Part shown: in pieces, positions 1 to 5,384 of the stretch
How the letters are laid out: each line of letters begins with the position of its first letter
Position numbering within the stretch: position 1 is the stretch's first letter
From: Candidatus Peregrinibacteria bacterium
GTDB taxonomy: Bacteria > Patescibacteriota > Gracilibacteria > UBA1369 > UBA12463
DNA: 8,308 nt
Assembly: GCA_016215735.1 (NCBI GenBank)
Contig: JACRIA010000011.1
Coordinates: 1-8,308, forward strand
Direction: 5' to 3'
Notes under the pieces: model-generated
The model's database searches: none
Seen by the model: only the letters and a program-made list of their open reading frames with translations
Told to the model about the DNA's origin: nothing
Position numbers and translations under genes: made by a program

Positions 1-343
1 CCATCTTGAGAGCGAGCTCGCCGCCATATTTGATGTTTAAATATGTAACGTCTCCGGATAAATTCATGTCAAATTTCAGATTTTGTTTATCTTTTTTATC
101 GTATTTGCCGAGAACAACAAAATTCATGGAAGTTTGGTCTTTTTTACCATCCTTGCCTGCTTCTATTTCTTCGGCTGTGGCCTGAACATCCAGTTGGATA
201 TTGCCTGAATCAACAGTATTCCAGAAGTTTTTTATTCCATTTTTCACAATTTCGTCCGGGCTTTTGGCTGGAGCGCCGCAGCCAGCAAGCATGGTCAATG
301 CTAAAATCACCGAAACAACAGCGAGAGTTTTTTTGTTCTTCAT
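1..343 (-). CDS. Secreted lipoprotein, 3' part missing (cut by left edge)
   Basis: Reading the minus strand from the ATG at 343 gives an open frame of 114 codons to the window edge. The product starts MKNKKTLAVVSVILALTMLAGCG: a basic N-terminus, a hydrophobic stretch and a lipobox (L-A-G-C) with the lipidated Cys at residue 22. It should therefore be exported and anchored to the outer face of the membrane by a lipidated cysteine. The visible mature part is polar and looks beta-rich, with alternating patterns such as NFVVLGKYDKKDKQNLKFDMNLSG, which would fit a lipid- or ligand-binding beta fold, but I do not recognise the family. It is transcribed away from the SLH/CAP gene, and a strong promoter (366-401) lies just upstream. 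There is no Shine-Dalgarno sequence; CCTCCTT, its complement, precedes the start instead. The lipoprotein call is firm; the function is unknown. Confidence 0.88.
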   Translation of the reverse strand, partial: MKNKKTLAVVSVILALTMLAGCGAPAKSPDEIVKNGIKNFWNTVDSGNIQLDVQATAEEIEAGKDGKKDQTSMNFVVLGKYDKKDKQNLKFDMNLSGDVTYLNIKYGGELALKM

Positions 344-345
344 AT

Positions 346-352
346 AAGGAGG
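346..352 (-). other. CCTCCTT (anti-Shine-Dalgarno-like) just before the lipoprotein start
   Basis: The minus-strand leader carries CCTCCTT two bases before the ATG at 343, so the ideal Shine-Dalgarno string AAGGAGG lies on the plus strand at 346-352. No ATG, GTG or TTG follows it at a useful distance on the plus strand, so it is not a ribosome binding site for a plus-strand gene. On the lipoprotein mRNA it resembles the 16S rRNA 3' tail rather than its partner. It may be chance. Confidence 0.4.
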
Positions 353-380
353 TTAAAACTATATTTTAGCCAATTATAAT
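353..380 (+). promoter_or_regulatory. Possible promoter for the SLH/CAP gene, sharing the -10 with the opposite strand
   Basis: On the plus strand TATAAT at 375-380 follows a weak -35 (TTAAAA, 353-358) with a 16-bp spacer; the start would be near 387, about 20 nt before the ATG at 407. A second TATAAT at 383-388 lacks a good -35 and would start near 395, leaving a 12-nt leader. The -10 at 375-380 overlaps the opposite-strand -10 at 373-378, so the two promoters face away from one shared symmetric element. Both -10 matches are perfect, but the -35 is poor. Confidence 0.45.
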
Positions 381-401
381 AGTATAATCAAAGCTAGTCA
401 A
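366..401 (-). promoter_or_regulatory. Strong sigma70-type promoter for the lipoprotein gene
   Basis: On the minus strand TTGACT (401-396) and a perfect TATAAT (378-373) are separated by exactly 17 bp. The expected transcription start is near 366, giving a leader of about 23 nt before the ATG at 343. The -10 lies in an 8-bp palindrome (373-380) that also reads TATAAT on the other strand. The match to the housekeeping consensus is seen directly; activity is inferred. Confidence 0.75.
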
Positions 402-406
402 CGACC

Positions 407-2887
407 ATGAAAAAAATTTTGTCAGCAGTGGCGATAGCGGCGATTTTTTTTATAACGGCTGGAAGGGCAACTGCTTTTTCCGATGTACTTAAGCAAAACA
501 AATATTACCCGGCAATAAATTTTTTAGAACAGCACAACATAATAAAAGGCTACAGCGACAATACTTTTAAGCCTTACAGCACAGTCACGAGAGCCGAATT
601 CGTAAAAATAGTTATTCTAAGCGCAAACCTCAAACTCGATGTTTTTGGATCAAGCGGATTTAAAGATATTAATGAAACCGCTTGGTACGCTCCCTATGTA
701 AGAAAAGCAAAATCATCAGGAATTCTCACTGGTTATCCCGATAGCACATTCAAGCCGGAGGCTGAAATTTCAAAATCTGAAGCCATAAAAGTAATTGGCA
801 TAGCGCAAAAATGGAAAGTACAAGCGCCAAACAAAGATCCTTTCACTGACGTAGCAAAAGATTCATGGTTTGCTTCTTATGTTGATTTCGCAAAAACAAA
901 AAATCTTATAGATCAAAGCAGATTTTTCCAGCCAGACGCGCATATAACACGCGGACTCACGAGCGACATCATATATAAATCTGATAAATATAATATTTTT
1001 AAGGTCGCGGCAACGAAACCAGAGCCAATACAAGATACAAACATCGCTGATAATTTCAAACCCATTGTATCGCCGGAAACGCCCCAGATAGGAAGCGCTG
1101 AGGAAACAGCTTTTTCAATGATCAGCAAAAATTCCTTCGACAACATCAGTCTAGATCGCGACTTTCCAACGCAGTTCTACAAAAATGAAATATATAAATT
1201 CGAGGGCAGCATATTAAGCAGTACTCAATACGATTCAATGTTTATTTTCCTTTCATATAAAGACCAAAACAACACCAGCAAAACTTTAGATTTTGCAAGC
1301 GCTGTAAAAAATAATCAATTTTCCATTCCTGTTGTATTCAGGTATCCGGGTTCTTATGAAATGGGCATTATCCCCGGCACAAAAGGCTCCAGCAAAGTAA
1401 AACGCATCAGCGTATTAAACGCTTCGATAACAGCTCCAGGGTCCCCTATTTCAGAAAAGCCTTCAAATGCAGGCATAAATTTCGCAAACAATAAAACAAC
1501 TGTATCTCTCGAACCAGCGCAAAACAGTCTGATAAGAATCACTTTTAGTCAAGAGGAGAAAGCAGTCTCTTATATTTCAAGGCAGTCTATAAAAACTTTT
1601 GACGTGCCATATGAAGATTTTTACGATTTTTCTCCGGGAAAAATAAACCTTACAGTCGAAATGGCAGGTGCGGCGAGTTTTTTCCCGCTAAGCCTTTCTT
1701 CTTATTGGGCGGGAACAACAATATCATTCGACGCAACTCGCCATCTTTTCAACAAAATAGAAAATCAAAAAATATCAGTTTCCGGCTTGCCGGAAAAGCT
1801 TACAGCTCCTTCAAAATTATCAATCACGGGAACTGCAAAAACGGAAATTTCCAAAAAATGCAGCATCATCAAGCCAGATGGCTTAGTTGAAGAGATAATA
1901 ACTGAATCGCCGGTAAAACCCATTTCGATAAACTACGCGGAAGCCTTGCCAAAAGGAAGTTCGTACTCAATTTCATACACGCCGCCTTCCGCAGGAACGT
2001 ACGTTATTGGAATAAGCGAAATCACGGGAGCAGCAATTGTAAATTCGCCTGTGTATATAGGAAATTCCATACCTTTTCTGCCTGATTTTTTGGATATAAA
2101 AGATATGGCAGAAATTAATAGTGATTTAGCCGGCGTCAGCGATAAATATTTAAACTGGGTAAATACGGCGCGGCAAAAACTAAGCATGAATCCTGTAAAA
2201 ATCGACGACAGCTTAACTATTCTCGCGCAAAAACACGCCGAGGACATGGCGAAAAATAATTATTTCAGCCATACGGATCTCTCCGGCGGTTCGCCGAACG
2301 ACAGAAGAATCGCGCTCAATATTCCCGTAGAAGTCGGGGAAAACATAGCGAAAACTTCAGGCTTGGTCGACGGTTTTGAAGGATTTATGCGCAGCCCAGC
2401 TCACAGAAAAAACATACTCACGGTAAAATGGACTAAAGTTGGCTTTGGATTCAGTAAAAATGCAAATGGAGAGATTTTGACAGTGCAGGAATTTTCACCG
2501 AATCCCCTCACAACAGAAGATATTTCAAAAATAGAAACAGAACTTTTTGCTTATATAAATAAAAACCGCGAATCTCAAGGTCTAAAGACACTTAATGAAA
2601 ATTCAGCAATAAACAACATAACAAAAACATGGAGCGAAAAAATGGCAGCCCAGGATTTCACTGATTTCATCTCGCCGGACGGATCAACTCTTGAAAACAT
2701 GATAAAAAACAGCATTTCATATAGTTTTGTAAAGATGTTTGTTTATTCGCAAAATACTACGGATTCTTTCATCGAAAACATTTCGCAGCTATCCGGCATG
2801 CTTGAAAATCAATTATCTCAAATGGGACTTGGGATTGCCGTAACGAATTTTGGAAACGTAAAGGCGACAATTATTTTGACACGATAG
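407..2887 (+). CDS. Exported SLH-domain protein with CAP/SCP (YkwD-like) domain
   Basis: Residues 1-23 form a signal peptide (MKKILSAVAI..., cleavage likely after ATA). Three SLH repeats follow at about 24-70, 85-131 and 146-191, with the usual pattern of F-x-D, W-Y/F-A and a G-Y-x-D-x-T-F-x-P motif that is clear in the first two. SLH domains normally bind wall polymers, so the protein probably sits in the S-layer or wall. Residues about 245-555 are beta-rich and contain two or three Ig-like segments (about 255-340 and 465-552). Residues 580-700 form a bacterial CAP domain: H610 in the helix, H622 in FSHTD, E645 in GENIA, H666 in SPAHRKNIL and E695 in QEF. Residues 707-825 look like a second, degenerate CAP domain without those residues. 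The biochemical role of bacterial CAP domains is not settled. There is no Shine-Dalgarno sequence. The 3' end carries the promoter of the next gene. Confidence 0.92.
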   Translation: MKKILSAVAIAAIFFITAGRATAFSDVLKQNKYYPAINFLEQHNIIKGYSDNTFKPYSTVTRAEFVKIVILSANLKLDVFGSSGFKDINETAWYAPYVRKAKSSGILTGYPDSTFKPEAEISKSEAIKVIGIAQKWKVQAPNKDPFTDVAKDSWFASYVDFAKTKNLIDQSRFFQPDAHITRGLTSDIIYKSDKYNIFKVAATKPEPIQDTNIADNFKPIVSPETPQIGSAEETAFSMISKNSFDNISLDRDFPTQFYKNEIYKFEGSILSSTQYDSMFIFLSYKDQNNTSKTLDFASAVKNNQFSIPVVFRYPGSYEMGIIPGTKGSSKVKRISVLNASITAPGSPISEKPSNAGINFANNKTTVSLEPAQNSLIRITFSQEEKAVSYISRQSIKTFDVPYEDFYDFSPGKINLTVEMAGAASFFPLSLSSYWAGTTISFDATRHLFNKIENQKISVSGLPEKLTAPSKLSITGTAKTEISKKCSIIKPDGLVEEIITESPVKPISINYAEALPKGSSYSISYTPPSAGTYVIGISEITGAAIVNSPVYIGNSIPFLPDFLDIKDMAEINSDLAGVSDKYLNWVNTARQKLSMNPVKIDDSLTILAQKHAEDMAKNNYFSHTDLSGGSPNDRRIALNIPVEVGENIAKTSGLVDGFEGFMRSPAHRKNILTVKWTKVGFGFSKNANGEILTVQEFSPNPLTTEDISKIETELFAYINKNRESQGLKTLNENSAINNITKTWSEKMAAQDFTDFISPDGSTLENMIKNSISYSFVKMFVYSQNTTDSFIENISQLSGMLENQLSQMGLGIAVTNFGNVKATIILTR

Positions 2888-2904
2888 GATTAAAATACTA
2901 GAAT
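2876..2904 (+). promoter_or_regulatory. Near-consensus promoter for the LCP gene, inside the end of the SLH/CAP gene
   Basis: TTGACA (2876-2881) is a perfect -35 and TAGAAT (2899-2904) a 5/6 -10, 17 bp apart. The -35 lies in the last codons of the upstream gene (Leu-Thr) and the -10 in the 28-bp gap. The predicted start is near 2911, only about 5 nt before the ATG at 2916, so the transcript would be almost leaderless. The gap contains no Shine-Dalgarno sequence, which fits. Confidence 0.65.
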
Positions 2905-2915
2905 AAAAACTACGT

Positions 2916-4274
2916 ATGAGTTTTAGAATTTCCCCCTCATCAATTAAAACTGGATTTAAAGTATTTTTGCTGATTTTTATAATCGCTCTGCTTATAAAAG
3001 TACTTTTCAATTTCAGCATAACAAACGTAATTTTCTTTTTTGGTGAGAGTCTTGATGCGGACGCATACGGCCATACAAACGTTCTTGTTTTAGGAATTGG
3101 AGGCGGCGAACATCAAGGTCCGGATCTAACAGACACGATGATAATTGTAAGTCTTGATGAAAAGAACAAAAGCGCTGTTATGTTTTCCGTACCGAGAGAT
3201 TTATACGTAGACGACGGCAAAATATGGAAAGGTAAAATAAATACTGTTTACGCGGCCGCGAAAGCTCATTACAAAGATTCAACCCGCGGCCTCGAAGAAC
3301 TGCGGTCAATAACCGAAAAAACGCTGAATGTGCCAATTCAATATTACATAAAGGTAAATTTTTCAGGATTTGAAAAAGCAATCGACAGCCTTGGCGGCGT
3401 TGATATTTACGTGGATCAAGCGATTTCAGATCCATTCTATCCAAATGATAAAACTGACGGCTATAATCCGTTCTACATAGAACAAGGCTGGCATCATATG
3501 AATGGAAGTACGGCCTTAAAATACGCAAGATCGCGCCAAACAACATCCGTATACGACAGGGATAAGCGCCAGCAAAAATTAATATTAGCGCTAAAAGAAA
3601 AAGTGATAAAAAACGGGGAAATCAACGAAAACAAAGTAAAAGATATTTTATTCAGTCTGAAAAATGATGTAGAAACAAATTTAACAGTAAGACAAATAAT
3701 CACGCTCGCTAAAATCGGCAAAGACATAGATCAATCTTTAATCAAATCTTATGAAATGCACGATGATCCTTCGAAATGCGGCGGATGGCTTTATCCATAT
3801 CTCGCACAAGACGGATATGGAGGAAATGTTTTGATGCCTGCGGGAGATAAATATGACAAAGTGCAGAATTTGACTAATATCGTGATAAATAATTCTTTGC
3901 TTTTGAACGAATCAGTTAAACTTCAAATATTAAACGGAACGCCGCGTGCAGCTGCGGCAAAATTGAAATCAATGCTCACGAGATATTGTTTTAATATCGT
4001 GAAATTCGGCAACGCAAAAAGTAATACTGTGCAAAAAACAACGTATTATATCAAGAATAAAGTTGATAAAAATTTCGTGTACATGCTGCAGAAATTTATT
4101 CCAGGTTCAATATTAGCGGAGGTTCCGATTGAATACACGATTGCGCCCTACGGAAGCGATGCGGATGTTATAATCGAGGTAGGCGCTGATTATTGGCTGC
4201 GTCCGCTTGAGGATCCGTATGATTTCATAATATTGCCGCCGCAACGCGCCGAAGGCGCACCACCTAAAAAATGA
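2916..4274 (+). CDS. LytR-CpsA-Psr (LCP) family wall-polymer transferase with LytR C-terminal domain
   Basis: LCP enzymes move polyprenyl-pyrophosphate-linked glycopolymers onto peptidoglycan at the outer face of the membrane. The 452-residue product has a short cytoplasmic N-terminus, one membrane segment at about 13-42, an LCP domain at about 52-230 and a LytR_C-type domain at about 334-425 (starts VKLQILNGTP). Family landmarks visible in the LCP domain are NVLVLGIGGG (55-64), D73 in LTDTM, the R94-D95 pair in SVPRDLYV, VNFSGF with LGGVDIYV (147-166), and the Arg-rich YARSR...DRDKRQQ stretch (203-220) that contacts the pyrophosphate in known members. The start is the first ATG after the upstream stop and lies 28 bp downstream. 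It has no Shine-Dalgarno sequence. The last residues (QRAEGAPPKK) are encoded partly by a GAA-loop palindrome (4246-4258) and look added on. The family call is firm; the polymer transferred is unknown. Confidence 0.93.
   Translation: MSFRISPSSIKTGFKVFLLIFIIALLIKVLFNFSITNVIFFFGESLDADAYGHTNVLVLGIGGGEHQGPDLTDTMIIVSLDEKNKSAVMFSVPRDLYVDDGKIWKGKINTVYAAAKAHYKDSTRGLEELRSITEKTLNVPIQYYIKVNFSGFEKAIDSLGGVDIYVDQAISDPFYPNDKTDGYNPFYIEQGWHHMNGSTALKYARSRQTTSVYDRDKRQQKLILALKEKVIKNGEINENKVKDILFSLKNDVETNLTVRQIITLAKIGKDIDQSLIKSYEMHDDPSKCGGWLYPYLAQDGYGGNVLMPAGDKYDKVQNLTNIVINNSLLLNESVKLQILNGTPRAAAAKLKSMLTRYCFNIVKFGNAKSNTVQKTTYYIKNKVDKNFVYMLQKFIPGSILAEVPIEYTIAPYGSDADVIIEVGADYWLRPLEDPYDFIILPPQRAEGAPPKK
4246..4258 (+). 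repeat. GAA-loop palindrome inside the 3' end of the LCP gene
   Basis: GCGCC-GAA-GGCGC forms a perfect 5-bp stem with a GAA loop, preceded by CAAC and followed by ACCACC. It has the same architecture and similar flanks (ACGCG...CGCA) as the intergenic units at 5226-5285. Here it encodes Arg-Ala-Glu-Gly-Ala, ending 13 bp before the end of the TGA triplet region at 4272. Seen directly; membership in the repeat family is inferred. Confidence 0.55.
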
Positions 4275-4280
4275 TACCAC

Positions 4281-4313
4281 ACGCCCGTGTTCGCCGCGGG
4301 CGAATACGGGCGT
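4281..4313 (+). repeat. Long inverted repeat, 15-bp arms, upstream of the carboxypeptidase gene
   Basis: The arms 4281-4295 and 4299-4313 pair along all 15 positions around a 3-nt GCG loop. Fourteen pairs are Watson-Crick and the ninth is G-U in RNA. The left flank (TACCAC) and right flank (ATAATA) resemble those of the short units at 5226-5285, so it may be a longer relative. It follows the LCP stop by 6 bp. There is no T-run after it on the plus strand, so it is not a standard intrinsic terminator, although it could slow polymerase or protect an mRNA 3' end. Confidence 0.8.
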
Positions 4314-4318
4314 ATAAT
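4290..4318 (+). promoter_or_regulatory. Possible promoter for the carboxypeptidase gene
   Basis: A perfect TATAAT (4313-4318) begins on the last base of the inverted repeat 4281-4313. Its -35 slot with a 17-bp spacer (TTCGCC, 4290-4295) is poor and lies inside the repeat. The start would be near 4325, giving a leader of about 21 nt that consists mostly of the GAA-loop hairpin at 4327-4339. Read-through from the LCP gene is an equally good explanation for expression. Confidence 0.35.
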
Positions 4319-4326
4319 AAATAAAA

Positions 4327-4339
4327 GTCGCGAAGCGAC
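4327..4339 (+). repeat. GAA-loop hairpin just before the carboxypeptidase start codon
   Basis: GTCGC-GAA-GCGAC is a perfect 5-bp stem with a GAA loop, ending 6 bases before the ATG at 4346. Its core GCGAAGC is the sequence known from biophysical work as an exceptionally stable DNA mini-hairpin. It occupies the position where a ribosome binding site would be expected, so it could mask or mark the start. Confidence 0.6.
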
Positions 4340-4345
4340 ACCAAA

Positions 4346-5221
4346 ATGATATTAACACTTTTAAATTTGTACATTTCTGGAATTCTAAACACGACTCCCA
4401 TGATACTTCCTCCGCAAGAAACGAAAATTGCTTACGCGGATTTGCTTGATGTGGCAGCTATCCCATATCAAAAAAATGAAGTCGTTGCGCCTCCGCTCGA
4501 AGCGCGCGCGATAAATGTTCTTGACCTAAAAACAGGAACACAGCTTTATTCAAAAAACGCTGATGAAAAAAAATCGATCGGCAGTATCACGAAACTTATC
4601 ACCGCGCTCATAATTTTGGAGGAAAATGATCTGACGGAAACAGTCACTATAAGCACGCGGGCAGCGGCAGCAGAAGGCTCGACAATGTGGCTGCGCCAAG
4701 GCGAAAAAATCACTGTCGAAAACCTGCTTTACAGCATGCTTATACATTCCGCGAATGACGCGACTTACGGCCTCGCCGAACACAACGCTGGTTCAATCGA
4801 AAAATTCGTGGATAAGATGAACAAAAAAGCGCAATTTATGGAGCTCAAAAACACAAAATTTTCAAATCCGGCGGGCTTTGACGACGCAAACAATTATTCA
4901 AACGCGAACGACATAGGAACATTGAGCAGAATTGCGTATAAAAAACCATTTATAAGGCGCGTAGCCAGCATCAAAAATATGGAAGTCCGATCAATAAACA
5001 ACACTGTTCACAAACTTGAAAGCACAAATAATTTGCTTGGTTTGGATCCGCGCGTAAAAGGATTAAAAACCGGCCACACGCGCGAAGCCGGGTTTTCATT
5101 TGTATCAGTCGCGACTAGCGAACGCGGAAATGATATAATTACTGTAATACTGGACAGCCCGGCTAGATTCACGGAAACTCAAAAACTGATTGACTGGGTA
5201 TTTGCTAATTTTGTCTGGTAA
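4346..5221 (+). CDS. Serine D-alanyl-D-alanine carboxypeptidase (peptidase S11, PBP5/DacA-like)
   Basis: These penicillin-binding enzymes remove the terminal D-Ala from peptidoglycan stem pentapeptides outside the cytoplasmic membrane. All three active-site motifs are present: S80-I-T-K83 (catalytic Ser and Lys), S135-A-N137 and K241-T-G243, together with family signatures SIGSITKLITAL, HSANDA, NPAGFDD and KGLKTGHT. The 291-residue length covers only the catalytic domain; the PBP5 C-terminal beta domain and the amphipathic membrane anchor are absent. The N-terminus is mildly hydrophobic (MILTLLNLYISGIL) without the usual Lys/Arg, so export depends on an atypical signal or anchor. A TAA in frame at 4322-4324 and no alternative start codon after it fix ATG 4346 as the earliest start. 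There is no Shine-Dalgarno sequence, and a hairpin lies just upstream. It lies between the LCP and mraY genes, consistent with a wall-synthesis role. Confidence 0.93.
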   Translation: MILTLLNLYISGILNTTPMILPPQETKIAYADLLDVAAIPYQKNEVVAPPLEARAINVLDLKTGTQLYSKNADEKKSIGSITKLITALIILEENDLTETVTISTRAAAAEGSTMWLRQGEKITVENLLYSMLIHSANDATYGLAEHNAGSIEKFVDKMNKKAQFMELKNTKFSNPAGFDDANNYSNANDIGTLSRIAYKKPFIRRVASIKNMEVRSINNTVHKLESTNNLLGLDPRVKGLKTGHTREAGFSFVSVATSERGNDIITVILDSPARFTETQKLIDWVFANFVW

Positions 5222-5225
5222 CCAC

Positions 5226-5285
5226 GCGGCCGAAGGCCGCATATCACGCGCCCGAAGGGCGCAATATCACGCGGCCGAAGGGCGC
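5226..5285 (+). repeat. Three tandem GC-rich palindromes with GAA loops
   Basis: Starting 4 bp after the carboxypeptidase stop are three units spaced 22-23 bp apart. Unit 1 is GCGGCC-GAA-GGCCGC (5226-5240), unit 2 GCGCCC-GAA-GGGCGC (5248-5262) and unit 3 GCGGCC-GAA-GGGCGC (5271-5285). They are joined by ATATCAC or AATATCAC. Units 1 and 2 differ by a compensating pair (G-C to C-G) that keeps the 6-bp stem. Unit 3 combines the left arm of unit 1 with the right arm of unit 2 and so has one G-G mismatch. Near-identical copies lie in the FecR-like gene (7873-7887). There is no T-run, so these are not ordinary terminators. Confidence 0.85.
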
Positions 5286-5303
5286 ATATAAAAAGGTATT
5301 AAC

Positions 5304-5343
5304 GCGGCCGCTCTGCCTCTGGCAGCAGCGAAGCTAAGGCCGC
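5304..5343 (+). repeat. Compound palindrome: GCGGCC...GGCCGC with nested hairpins
   Basis: Outer arms GCGGCC (5304-5309) and GGCCGC (5338-5343) match those of unit 1 upstream, but enclose 28 bp instead of GAA. Inside are CTGCC-TCT-GGCAG (5313-5325) and a small AGC-GAA-GCT hairpin (5327-5335). The outer flanks (AACGCGG and CCGCATTAG) follow the family pattern. It looks like a repeat unit whose loop has been expanded or invaded by other hairpins. Confidence 0.7.
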
Positions 5344-5344
5344 A

Positions 5345-5372
5345 TTAGAAATTAGAGTACTTAGAAATTAGA
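5345..5372 (+). repeat. 12-bp direct repeat before mraY
   Basis: TTAGAAATTAGA occurs at 5345-5356 and again at 5361-5372, separated by GTAC (16-bp period). It ends 12 bp before the mraY ATG. The AT-rich pair could be a protein-binding site or a slippage product. No convincing promoter or Shine-Dalgarno sequence for mraY is visible in the 163-bp gap 5222-5384, which otherwise consists of the palindromes above. Confidence 0.7.
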
Positions 5373-5384
5373 AATTTCCTCAAT

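Noticed and set aside
1779..1796. 8-bp palindrome (TTTCCGGC and GCCGGAAA around TT) inside the SLH/CAP gene
   Set aside because: It has neither the GAA loop nor the CACGCG/CGCATA flanks of the repeat family, and one such palindrome is not surprising in 2.5 kb of coding sequence.
1933..2247. Open frame on the minus strand opposite the SLH/CAP gene
   Set aside because: It runs antisense to the start of the well-conserved CAP domain and shows no protein-like pattern of its own.
3178..3546. Open frame on the minus strand opposite the LCP gene
   Set aside because: The plus-strand frame encodes clear LCP motifs here; the antisense translation is rich in Arg, Cys and Leu, with no recognisable domain.
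4272..4274. Alternative genetic code with TGA read as Gly (code 25)
   Set aside because: TGA ends the LCP gene and mraY at the expected places, and no conserved Gly is encoded by TGA.
4281..4313. Intrinsic terminator after the LCP gene
   Set aside because: The stem is strong, but it is followed by ATAATAAATAAAA instead of a T-run on the plus strand; on the minus strand the T-run is about 9 bp away and no gene ends there.
5082..5088. GCGAAGC hairpin core inside the carboxypeptidase gene as another repeat copy
   Set aside because: It falls in the conserved KTGHTREAG motif region and has no symmetrical arms beyond the 7-mer.
5226..5285. Short CRISPR-like array
   Set aside because: The units are perfect palindromes only 22-23 bp apart, with 7-8 bp linkers that are nearly identical, so there are no unique spacers; no cas gene is present.
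5304..5343. tRNA-like or small structured RNA gene
   Set aside because: At 40 bp it is too short for a tRNA, and it lacks the conserved T-loop, D-loop and CCA features; it is better explained as a repeat unit.
5345..5372. Target-site duplication or ends of an insertion sequence
   Set aside because: The copies are direct and only 4 bp apart, with no transposase and no terminal inverted repeats.
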